DNA of 42,642 bases from JAPUDS01 sp050258575. Its GTDB lineage: Bacteria; Patescibacteriota; Saccharimonadia; Saccharimonadales; Saccharimonadaceae. Below are positions 18,682-25,182 of this stretch, piece after piece. The number at the start of each line of letters is the position of its first letter. The stretch's first letter is position 1. Position numbers and translations under genes: made by a program. A model generated the notes under the pieces. That model was given only the letters and a program-made list of their open reading frames with translations. It searched no databases and was not told the DNA's origin. The DNA lies in assembly GCA_050258575.1 (NCBI GenBank), contig JBLMYZ010000011.1:1-42642 (forward strand), written 5' to 3'.

Positions 18682-19649
18682 GCGAGCGGCCGCTCCTGGA
18701 TCGGCATGTCATGCAGTACCACGCCGCGCTGCAAAATCCCCGCCTTCGCGCCCGGCTGCAAGACCACACTTGAACTGTTTGCGCTCGCAAACACCAGCGA
18801 CTCCCGTAAACTCTTGCCGACAATCCACTGACTCAAAAACCCAGAAGCAAACGCGTCTCCTGCACCGGTTCGCTCAACCGGTTTTGCCTGGTCATATAAC
18901 CCTGAGCTAACAATAGTTATACCGTCTGAAGCAACCGCTCCCTCGCGTCCGTCGGTCACGACAACAACCGGACAAAAATGCAAAGCGTGACGAACAAGCT
19001 CCTCGGTCGTGGACCCCTCGACGAGCTGTTGCATTTCTTCTTTATTCATACATAGTACCTCCACATGCGCGAGCAAAGCCTTTAGCCGCTGGCTGTCGCT
19101 TAGCTCTGTTCCCGACGGGTTCAACATAACTTTCGCACCGTGTTTTTCAGCCCAGGCAACGACTTTTTCCAGCACATCGAGCGAACCCACTGACGACGGG
19201 TACACCCAGTCAACTGGTTCTTGCAAACGCAACATGCGCTCAATATCAGCCGCTTGCGGTGACACGCCTTTGAAGTTCAAAATCGTTCGCTCGCCATTTT
19301 CCACCGCCACCAGCACTGCCGAATACCCGACCTTAAACCGCTCGTCCTGCACAACTCCAGATGTATCAACACCCTCGTCGTCAAGCACGCGCAAGCATGC
19401 TTCCGACATGGCGTCTGTGCCGAGCGCCCAGAGGTATTTGGTCGCAATATCCTGGCGAGCTAGCGTCACCGCGACATTCGTCGCGTTACCGCCCGTGCTC
19501 ACAGACAGCTCAGACACGTCGAGTTTTGCTCCGAGCGGCAGGTGTGTATAGCACACACTTCCCTCGCAGTGCGGGTCAAATTCATCGTCACGCAAAAACA
19601 CATCCTGCGTCGCTTTACCAACACATAGCACGCTCGGTCCGCGGCTCAT
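18678..19649 (-). CDS. PfkB/ribokinase-family carbohydrate kinase
   Basis: An ATP-dependent sugar or sugar-phosphate kinase of 323 residues. It has the PfkB N-terminal GGNATNVA sugar-binding loop (about 53-60), MNKEEMQQL (the N-x-x-E motif), VVVTDGREGA and the C-terminal signature ERTGAGDAFASGF with catalytic Asp265. Substrate cannot be read off: NxxE resembles ribokinase and fructokinase more than the KPNxxE of 1-phosphofructokinase and tagatose kinases. It is coupled by ATGA overlaps to the aldolase gene before it and the unknown gene after it. Phosphorylation of a ketose phosphate for that aldolase is an attractive inference. Confidence 0.88.
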   Translation of the reverse strand: MSRGPSVLCVGKATQDVFLRDDEFDPHCEGSVCYTHLPLGAKLDVSELSVSTGGNATNVAVTLARQDIATKYLWALGTDAMSEACLRVLDDEGVDTSGVVQDERFKVGYSAVLVAVENGERTILNFKGVSPQAADIERMLRLQEPVDWVYPSSVGSLDVLEKVVAWAEKHGAKVMLNPSGTELSDSQRLKALLAHVEVLCMNKEEMQQLVEGSTTEELVRHALHFCPVVVVTDGREGAVASDGITIVSSGLYDQAKPVERTGAGDAFASGFLSQWIVGKSLRESLVFASANSSSVVLQPGAKAGILQRGVVLHDMPIQERPLA

Positions 19650-20557
19650 CGCACAGCCTTTCCTGCGCTACCAAAGGCGTCGATTTTTTCTTCTACCACC
19701 GCTTGCACAGCTTGTTTCACCTTATCCATCAGCTTCACGACAGCAAACTCGTCTGGGTTTTCTTGCAGCGCCGCCTCAAGAGCAGTTCGGTAGGCATAAC
19801 GCATGTCGCTGTTGATGTTAATCTTACTTACTCCAATCCGCGCCGCTTCTTCAAAATAATGCAGTGGTGTTCCTGACCCCCCGTGAAGACTGATCTGGCA
19901 GTCAATCGCCTCGCGAATACTGCGCAGCAAGTCAAGGTCAAGTTGTTTTGGCACTGGGTATTTGCCGTGCAGGTTTCCCACCGCGGCCGCAAACGTATCC
20001 ACGCCAGTCGCTTCAACAAAAGCTCGCGCACCCTCGGGCGTGCTAAACGTCTGCTTGATCGCTTCGTAGTCGATCGTTTCTTCGTGCACGTTCGAACTAC
20101 CCGCAAAATAATGCGGCTCCGACTCAACTAGCGCCCCCGTAAACGCCGCATATTCTACCACCTGCCGCGTCTGTTTAATAATCTCCTCTTCGCTCGCGTC
20201 GTGTTGCGCTTGCGACACATCAATGTGCACAAACTCGTACCCGGCGTCGATCGCTCGTTTGCAGTCCTCGACCGTCGGAGCATGGTCAAGGTTGAGATAC
20301 ATTTCTATACCATACTCGTCACGGTAGTTGTCAACCATGTCGCGGACATTGTCCAGCCCGAGCGCCTTGACTTCGCCGTCGCTCACCTCGACCAGCACTG
20401 GCGCATTTTTTGCCTGCGCTGCCCGGGCGATTGCCACCAGCGTTTCCTGGTTGTCGATATTGAACGCCCCGACCGCAAACCCTTGCTGCCGGCTACGTTG
20501 CATCAGGTGTCGTGCCCGCGTACAATTGTCCCGAATCTGCCGAATCCCTAGTGACAT
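19646..20557 (-). CDS. fba: class II ketose-bisphosphate aldolase
   Basis: A 303-residue zinc-dependent aldolase that splits fructose 1,6-bisphosphate (or a tagatose/sedoheptulose relative) into dihydroxyacetone phosphate and an aldose phosphate. Zinc and catalytic motifs are visible: LNLDHAP (catalytic Asp91, zinc His92), GNLHGKY (His197) and SLHGGSGTP (His225), plus phosphate loop GVSKININSDMR. The middle segment reads VESEPHYFAG where many relatives have EGELGxxxG, so it is a divergent subgroup. GGAAAGAGG precedes the ATG, and TACAAT (20588-20583) overlaps the end of the transketolase gene, giving an internal promoter. Overlaps pfkB by ATGA. Confidence 0.92.
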   Translation of the reverse strand: MSLGIRQIRDNCTRARHLMQRSRQQGFAVGAFNIDNQETLVAIARAAQAKNAPVLVEVSDGEVKALGLDNVRDMVDNYRDEYGIEMYLNLDHAPTVEDCKRAIDAGYEFVHIDVSQAQHDASEEEIIKQTRQVVEYAAFTGALVESEPHYFAGSSNVHEETIDYEAIKQTFSTPEGARAFVEATGVDTFAAAVGNLHGKYPVPKQLDLDLLRSIREAIDCQISLHGGSGTPLHYFEEAARIGVSKININSDMRYAYRTALEAALQENPDEFAVVKLMDKVKQAVQAVVEEKIDAFGSAGKAVR

Positions 20558-20582
20558 AGTAAACCTCTTTCCGTTTATGTTT

Positions 20583-20588
20583 ATTGTA
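20583..20588 (-). promoter_or_regulatory. -10 element of fba-pfkB run
   Basis: TACAAT directly after the transketolase stop on the minus strand. The predicted leader of about 18 bases holds the GGAAAGAGG site, so fba can be transcribed separately from the transketolase pair. Confidence 0.4.
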
Positions 20589-21605
20589 TCACGCCGCCCA
20601 CGCCTTCACGCTGGCAGCGATACTTTCGACATCGAGCCGATGATGTTTCCATAACTGCTCCGTCGAACCGCTCTCGCCAAAACAGTCACGAACACCAAGT
20701 CGTTTCACCGGCACCGGCAGCGCCTCAGCCAACAGCTCAGCGACCGCCGAACCAAACCCGGCAGCAATCTGACCCTCTTCAACCGTCACCACTCGGCCGG
20801 TTTTTTTAGCGCTTTTGACGATAGTTGGCGCGTCCAGAGGCTTGATCGTTGGCACATGCACCACCTCAACCGCAACACCTTGACTCGCAACAATATCGGC
20901 CGCCACCAGACATTGGTAGGTCATCGTGCCAGTGGCGAGCAGCGTTACGTCCGTTCCTGGCCGCAGTACATACGCTTTGCCGATTTCAAACGGCGTAACA
21001 TACGTCGTAAATACTGGTGTTGACTCACGCGCCAGGCGAATATATGACGGCGTGTTCAGCTCGGCCAGCGCCTGCGTGGCTTTTTCCGCCTCGATACTGT
21101 CGGCCGGCGCCACAACGGTCATGTGCGGAAGAATGCGCATCAGTGCAATATCTTCTAGCATTTGGTGCGTCGCCCCATCTGGACCAACGCTGAGTCCGGC
21201 GTGCGACCCGACAACCACCACGGGCTGTTCGTTCAGACAAATCGTAGTACGGATCTGCTCCCAGTTCCGACCAGGACTAAACGCCGCATAGCTCGCCGCA
21301 AATGGTTTCTTGCCCGTCGCCGCTAGCCCAGCCGCCACCGTCACAAGGTTCTGCTCGGTGACACCGACATTTATAAAACGGTGAGCGAACGCTTCTTTGA
21401 ACTCGGTCATACACACTGACTCAGTCAGATCACCTACCAACGCTACTACCGCGTCATCGGCTTGACCGGCTTTTTTCAGACCCTTGCCGAACCCAGCGCG
21501 CATAGTCTCCCGAACAATCGTCGCTTTTCCGATATCGCGGCTTAAATACATCGGCTGAAAACGGTGTGTCACCGCGGGTTTGTTTCGGGGTTTACGCAGC
21601 GGCAT
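20589..21605 (-). CDS. transketolase, C-terminal subunit
   Basis: 338 residues carrying the pyrimidine-binding and C-terminal domains of a split transketolase, which moves two-carbon units between ketose and aldose phosphates in the non-oxidative pentose phosphate pathway. Motifs: VALVGDLTESV, FINVGVTEQNLVTVAAGLA (the catalytic Glu that activates thiamine diphosphate is in VTEQN), SHAGLSVGPDGATHQ, and the C-terminal VVTVEEGQIAAGFGSAVAE. It starts at 21605 with GGGAGG 4 bases upstream, and overlaps the N-terminal subunit gene by 14 bases. The ~20-residue N-terminal extension is basic and unusual. Confidence 0.93.
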   Translation of the reverse strand: MPLRKPRNKPAVTHRFQPMYLSRDIGKATIVRETMRAGFGKGLKKAGQADDAVVALVGDLTESVCMTEFKEAFAHRFINVGVTEQNLVTVAAGLAATGKKPFAASYAAFSPGRNWEQIRTTICLNEQPVVVVGSHAGLSVGPDGATHQMLEDIALMRILPHMTVVAPADSIEAEKATQALAELNTPSYIRLARESTPVFTTYVTPFEIGKAYVLRPGTDVTLLATGTMTYQCLVAADIVASQGVAVEVVHVPTIKPLDAPTIVKSAKKTGRVVTVEEGQIAAGFGSAVAELLAEALPVPVKRLGVRDCFGESGSTEQLWKHHRLDVESIAASVKAWAA

Positions 21606-22449
21606 CGATCCTCCCGGCTAGCGTCCGCAGTTTTATCAGGGCTTGTTTTGCCTGTTCGGTTGTGGGCGGCCGCCCGTGCCATTTGTAGTCGTATTCCATA
21701 AAATCCACCCCCCGACCTGGCACGGTGTGCGCCAAAATAACACTCGGTTTGCTCGTCACCGCGCGCGCCATCATGTAGGCGTCAACGATACTTTCAACAT
21801 TGTTGCCGTCGATCTCCTGCACGTGCCAGCCAAAACTTTCCCATTTGGCACGCAGGTCTTCGAGCGGCATGACGTCCTCAGTTGCGCCGTCAATCTGGAT
21901 ATTGTTACGGTCGACAAGCGCTACCAGCCGATGTAGTTTGTATTTGCTCGCGAACATCGCCGCTTCCCAGTTATTTCCCTCGTTGAGCTCGCCATCACCG
22001 AGCACGACGTAGATCCACTGCTTAGGATCGCCGTCAAGATACTGCAGGCTATATGCCATACCAGCACCCTGGCTCAATCCGCAGCCAAGCGGTCCACTTG
22101 TCGTTTCGACCCCTGGCAGCTTAGTACGCTCGGGATGCCCCTGTAGCCGCGCGCCAAACTGACGCAGTGTCGTTAGCTCCTCGACCGGGAAGTACCCGCT
22201 GCGAGCCAGCGCTGCGTAGAGCACCGGCGCAATATGTCCGTTACTCACCACAACACGGTCGCGTTCTCGCCAGTTTGGTCGCTGCGGATCGTGTTTTATA
22301 ACGGAAAAATACAACGCCGCAAACACATCAGCCAGTCCAAGCGGCCCGGCACTATGACCAGACCCCGCTGCCACCAGTGCACGAATCACATCTTGACGCA
22401 GTGTATTTGCCATGCGTTCTATCTGTCCGAGAGACATCGTTCCACCCAT
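21592..22449 (-). CDS. transketolase, N-terminal subunit
   Basis: 285 residues forming the thiamine-diphosphate-pyrophosphate-binding half of transketolase. Motifs: GSGHSAGPLGLADVFAALYF, PLGCGLSQGAGMAY, and VLGDGELNEGNNWEA, the GDG...N metal/ThDP motif. The C-terminus ends soon after the ThDP domain, and the downstream overlapping gene supplies the remainder. The ATG at 22449 lies 9 bases after a TAAAAT hexamer; an alternative ATG at 22437 has GGGTGG upstream. Split transketolases are known from archaea and several bacterial groups. It heads the tktN-tktC-fba-pfkB-unknown run. Confidence 0.92.
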   Translation of the reverse strand: MGGTMSLGQIERMANTLRQDVIRALVAAGSGHSAGPLGLADVFAALYFSVIKHDPQRPNWRERDRVVVSNGHIAPVLYAALARSGYFPVEELTTLRQFGARLQGHPERTKLPGVETTSGPLGCGLSQGAGMAYSLQYLDGDPKQWIYVVLGDGELNEGNNWEAAMFASKYKLHRLVALVDRNNIQIDGATEDVMPLEDLRAKWESFGWHVQEIDGNNVESIVDAYMMARAVTSKPSVILAHTVPGRGVDFMEYDYKWHGRPPTTEQAKQALIKLRTLAGRIDAAA

Positions 22450-22458
22450 ATACGGTCT

Positions 22459-22464
22459 ATTTTA
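22459..22464 (-). promoter_or_regulatory. -10 element of the split transketolase genes
   Basis: TAAAAT on the minus strand, 9 bases before the ATG at 22449. It lies back-to-back with the plus-strand promoter at 22488-22516. Confidence 0.35.
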
Positions 22465-22478
22465 CCACAAAACACTTA

Positions 22479-22500
22479 TGCAAAAACTTGACTTTTTGCA
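22479..22500. repeat. 8+8 base perfect inverted repeat around a -35 box
   Basis: TGCAAAAA, a 6-base spacer CTTGAC, then TTTTTGCA. The spacer plus the next base contains the TTGACT -35 hexamer of the plus-strand promoter. It looks like an operator rather than a terminator, because no T-run follows on either strand. Confidence 0.6.
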
Positions 22501-22516
22501 GCTAATTTGCTATAAT
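22488..22516 (+). promoter_or_regulatory. strong sigma-70 promoter pointing antisense into rpe
   Basis: TTGACT (22488-22493), 17 bases, then TATAAT (22511-22516) preceded by TGC (extended -10). This is among the best promoter matches in the window, yet no plus-strand gene follows. Predicted start is near 22523, and the RNA would run antisense through rpe. Confidence 0.75.
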
Positions 22517-22535
22517 GGTATTTTAGGCTATGATC

Positions 22536-23177
22536 TTAGTGACGGCCAGCGAGATATTGCAACCGCTCATACTCAGCGGCTGGATCCTCGGCACGGCGCA
22601 GCGCCGCCCCAACAACGATAACATCTACTCCAGCGTCACGAATTCGCTCGACATTGCTGCTGTTTGCGCCGCCGTCCCAACCTAGTTCAACCCCTGGTTT
22701 GATAGCTCGAACCGCAGTCGCCTGACCCTCGAGCGAGCCAAGTTCACCGTGGCCATCGCCCCCCAACTCGCCGCCAAACAGCATTACGTGGTCGACTTGT
22801 TCAACCAAATCTCGGTGATCATAGACATCGGTCGTGCGCAAAAACGCCATGCCATTTTTAATATCTGCTTCTTTGACCCGGCGAAGTACGTTCATGAGGT
22901 CGCCTGACGCTTCCGCATGAACGATGATCAGGTTTGGCCTCAGCGCTATCAGTGCGTCAATCACAGTCTCCGGATACCGATACATCAAATGAACATCCGC
23001 CGCCACTCCCTCCGGCCACCAAATAGCATCTGGTGAGATATTGTGGTGCGGAGCAAAGTCGCCGTCCATGAGGTCTATCTGGACACGCGTGGCATACGTG
23101 CCGACTTTTTCCATGATCTCGCGAAACTCGTGCGGGTCGTCGGTCGTCGCCATGACGGCAGGACAAATACTACTCAT
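22536..23177 (-). CDS. divergent ribulose-phosphate 3-epimerase-like protein
   Basis: 213 residues with a TIM-barrel layout of the Rpe family, which interconverts ribulose and xylulose 5-phosphate. Recognisable segments are VQIDLMDGDFAP, ADVHLMYRYPE, IIVHAEA and LGWDGGANSSNV...VVGAALRR. Compared with E. coli Rpe from memory, the metal-ligand His of the HxD motif is Gln (QID), the N-terminal Ser of PSIL is Ala, and the MSVxPGFGGQ loop is MLFGGELGGDGH. The two active-site Asp residues and the second His are kept. It may be a sub-functionalised epimerase. The start is 23177, one base after the upstream stop, with GAGG 8 bases before; a frame from 23210 overlaps that gene. Last gene of gap-rpiB-membrane-rpe. 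Confidence 0.75.
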   Translation of the reverse strand: MSSICPAVMATTDDPHEFREIMEKVGTYATRVQIDLMDGDFAPHHNISPDAIWWPEGVAADVHLMYRYPETVIDALIALRPNLIIVHAEASGDLMNVLRRVKEADIKNGMAFLRTTDVYDHRDLVEQVDHVMLFGGELGGDGHGELGSLEGQATAVRAIKPGVELGWDGGANSSNVERIRDAGVDVIVVGAALRRAEDPAAEYERLQYLAGRH

Positions 23178-23178
23178 G

Positions 23179-23625
23179 TTATTTTCCTCGCTTGAACAGT
23201 AGCCCGACAAGCAAACGAATAGTCAAGATCGCTAAAACAATCGCCGGGCTGATTATTCGCAGTGTCATACCGTAGCTGTCGCTGACATAGAAAAAACTCG
23301 GGATCACAAAGAAGCTCGCCACCACCAGATCAGCGCCCAGTAAAATCCAACGATCGGCACGCGGGCGTAGCGGCAGACCGCGCGCTGTCATGACATAGCC
23401 GGTATCAAGCACGAGCAAGAGCGCGAAACTATAGAGTAGCACTAGTACTTCGTGGTTAACGAACGAACTGCTGTCGATCGCTGTAATATTGAGAAAAAAC
23501 GCCACCATCACCAGTATGCCTACTAGCAACAGCCGTGCCATCGACCCCCAGTACGAGAGCGATCCAAGTAGCCCGTGGAGTGTCAGCTCGCGGTATTTTT
23601 TGCGTAACGTTTGTTTTTTGGCCAT
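23179..23625 (-). CDS. four-helix integral membrane protein in the gap-rpiB-rpe operon
   Basis: 148 residues. A basic N-terminus (MAKKQTLRKKYR) is followed by four hydrophobic helices (about 28-48, 58-78, 92-112 and 121-143) and a basic end, so both termini are likely cytoplasmic. I recognise no family. GGGAG precedes the ATG. It lies 15 bases after rpiB and 1 base before rpe, so co-expression is near certain. Location suggests, without proof, a role linked to sugar phosphates or membrane energy. Confidence 0.75.
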   Translation of the reverse strand: MAKKQTLRKKYRELTLHGLLGSLSYWGSMARLLLVGILVMVAFFLNITAIDSSSFVNHEVLVLLYSFALLLVLDTGYVMTARGLPLRPRADRWILLGADLVVASFFVIPSFFYVSDSYGMTLRIISPAIVLAILTIRLLVGLLFKRGK

Positions 23626-23639
23626 AAAACTCCCTTTCT

Positions 23640-24083
23640 TTAACTTAGTTCATCAAGTTGTTTGTTGCGGCGGACGTAGCGCGCAGCGCCGGCAAACGGC
23701 GTTGTTAACCACGTATCAACAATATCTTGCCACACAAGATCGTCGTCGAGCACCCGGCCGGGCAGACAGAGAACGTTGCTGTCGTTGTCGTTGCGGACGG
23801 TTTTGGCGTCGCGAACATCGGCAACAACCGCCGCTCGTATGCCGTTGAACCGGTTGGCAGCCATGGCCATACCTTGACCGCTGCCGCAGATCAGCACCGC
23901 CCGAGCCCCGTCCTCGCCAAGTACTTTGATACTTGCGCTGGCCGCAAACTCTGGAAAATCATCGTTGGGGTCAAGCTCGGTGTCGCCGACATCTTCCACG
24001 TCGTGGCCGCGCTTCGACAGGTACGCAAAGACTTTTTCTTTCAGGTGGTAGCCGTTATGGTCTGAGCCAAGAAATACCTTCAT
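23640..24083 (-). CDS. rpiB: ribose-5-phosphate isomerase B-like (RpiB/LacA family)
   Basis: 147 residues. It interconverts ribose and ribulose 5-phosphate, or a related aldose/ketose phosphate pair. Motifs: GSDHNGYHLK, ICGSGQGMAMAANRFNGIRAA (catalytic Cys in CGSG) and DNDSNVLCLPGR. In E. coli RpiB the last motif is HNDTNVL, where the His helps ring opening; here it is Asp (DNDSNVL). The phosphate-binding Arg residues seem present. Substrate might therefore differ from ribose 5-phosphate. It lies 6 bases after gap. Confidence 0.85.
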   Translation of the reverse strand: MKVFLGSDHNGYHLKEKVFAYLSKRGHDVEDVGDTELDPNDDFPEFAASASIKVLGEDGARAVLICGSGQGMAMAANRFNGIRAAVVADVRDAKTVRNDNDSNVLCLPGRVLDDDLVWQDIVDTWLTTPFAGAARYVRRNKQLDELS

Positions 24084-24089
24084 GGCGTG

Positions 24090-25106
24090 TTATTCTCCGA
24101 GAGATCTAGCGATATCGACCGACAGCTCAACCAGACGGTTGCTGTAGCCCCATTCGTTGTCATACCATGCAACAACTTTTACGAGATTGCCCGCGGTGAC
24201 CGCAACGAGCGGTAGGTCAACGATAGCTGAGTGCGAGTTGCCGCGGAAGTCGCTCGACACGAGCTCTCCCTCGCTGACGTCGAGAATACCCTGGTAAAAC
24301 GGCTGTTGGGCAGCTTCGCGGAACGCGTTTTGGACTTCTTCGACAGTCACCTCGCGTTTTGCGACAAAGGTGATGTCGCTCAGGCTAACAACAGGGGTTG
24401 GTACGCGCACCGACAACCCGCCGAAACGATCGGTTAAGCTCGGTAGAACGAGGGTCGTAGCGATCGACGCGCCTGTGGTTGTCGGGACGATGTTTTCAGC
24501 TGCCGCACGAGCCTCGCGCAGATCTTTGGCTGGCGCATCCTGTAACCGCTGGCTCGCGGTGTAGCTGTGAACGGTTGTCATCATGGCCTTGTCGACACCA
24601 AAAGTATCCTCGAGAACTTTCATAACCGGAGCAATACAGTTTGTGGTGCATGACGCGTTGCTGATTACCTCAGATGTCCCCTGTTCAACTTTGTCATCGT
24701 TGACACCGAGAACGATCGTGTCCGCTCCCTCACCCTTGGCTGGAGCCGAGATCACCACTTTTTTTGCACCAGCCGGGTCAATATGCGCCCGCGCTTTGGC
24801 TGGGTCGACGAAAAAGCCGGTTGATTCTATGACAACATCAACTCCGAGATCACCCCAGGGCAGCTGTGATGGGTCTTTTTCGGCAAAGGTCGTGATACGC
24901 TGGCCGTCGACGATAATCGCCTGGTCGTCATAGCTCACGTTGTACGCATATTCTCCGTAGTTCGAATCGTATTTGAGCAAATGAGCCAACGTTTTGTTGT
25001 CAGTGAGGTCGTTGATGGCGACAACCTGGACGTCCTGGCGTTCAAAAGCGACCTTAAAAGCGTTGCGTCCGATCCTTCCGAACCCGTTGATGGCTATTTT
25101 TTTCAT
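24090..25106 (-). CDS. gap: glyceraldehyde-3-phosphate dehydrogenase (type I)
   Basis: 338 residues. It oxidises glyceraldehyde 3-phosphate to 1,3-bisphosphoglycerate. Features: NAD-binding NGFGRIGRNAF, INDLTD (Asp after the second strand, which favours NAD+ over NADP+), catalytic Cys153 in SNASCTTNC, His180 in TTVHSYT, and WYDNEWGYSNR near the end. Normal length. First gene of the run gap-rpiB-membrane-rpe. GGGAGGG lies 4-6 bases before the ATG, and TATAAT (25152-25147) gives a leader of about 35 bases, unlike the leaderless pattern of its divergent neighbour rel. Confidence 0.97.
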   Translation of the reverse strand: MKKIAINGFGRIGRNAFKVAFERQDVQVVAINDLTDNKTLAHLLKYDSNYGEYAYNVSYDDQAIIVDGQRITTFAEKDPSQLPWGDLGVDVVIESTGFFVDPAKARAHIDPAGAKKVVISAPAKGEGADTIVLGVNDDKVEQGTSEVISNASCTTNCIAPVMKVLEDTFGVDKAMMTTVHSYTASQRLQDAPAKDLREARAAAENIVPTTTGASIATTLVLPSLTDRFGGLSVRVPTPVVSLSDITFVAKREVTVEEVQNAFREAAQQPFYQGILDVSEGELVSSDFRGNSHSAIVDLPLVAVTAGNLVKVVAWYDNEWGYSNRLVELSVDIARSLGE

Positions 25107-25146
25107 ATTCCCTCCCTGTTACGTTAGCATAAACATCTTACTTTGC

Positions 25147-25175
25147 ATTATACCACCAAAGCACCGCGGTATAAT
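25147..25175. promoter_or_regulatory. back-to-back TATAAT promoters for gap and rel
   Basis: The minus-strand TATAAT (25152-25147) serves gap; the plus-strand TATAAT (25170-25175) serves rel, 7 bases before its GTG. The hexamers are 17 bases apart, so the two RNA polymerase sites must compete, which would link Rel and glycolytic expression inversely. Confidence 0.5.
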
Positions 25176-25182
25176 AGTATTT

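Noticed and set aside
20589..22449. Frameshifted single transketolase
   Set aside because: Both halves end and start at domain borders, with a proper GGGAGG before the second, as in known split transketolases.
22530..22685. 51-codon ORF downstream of the orphan promoter as a real gene
   Set aside because: It is wholly antisense to rpe, lacks a good ribosome site and has no motif. The promoter is reported, the ORF is not listed as a CDS.
24994..25182. Extended N-terminus of Rel reaching into gap
   Set aside because: Translation gives no Rel homology and overlaps the conserved gap gene; the GTG at 25183 follows a TATAAT.
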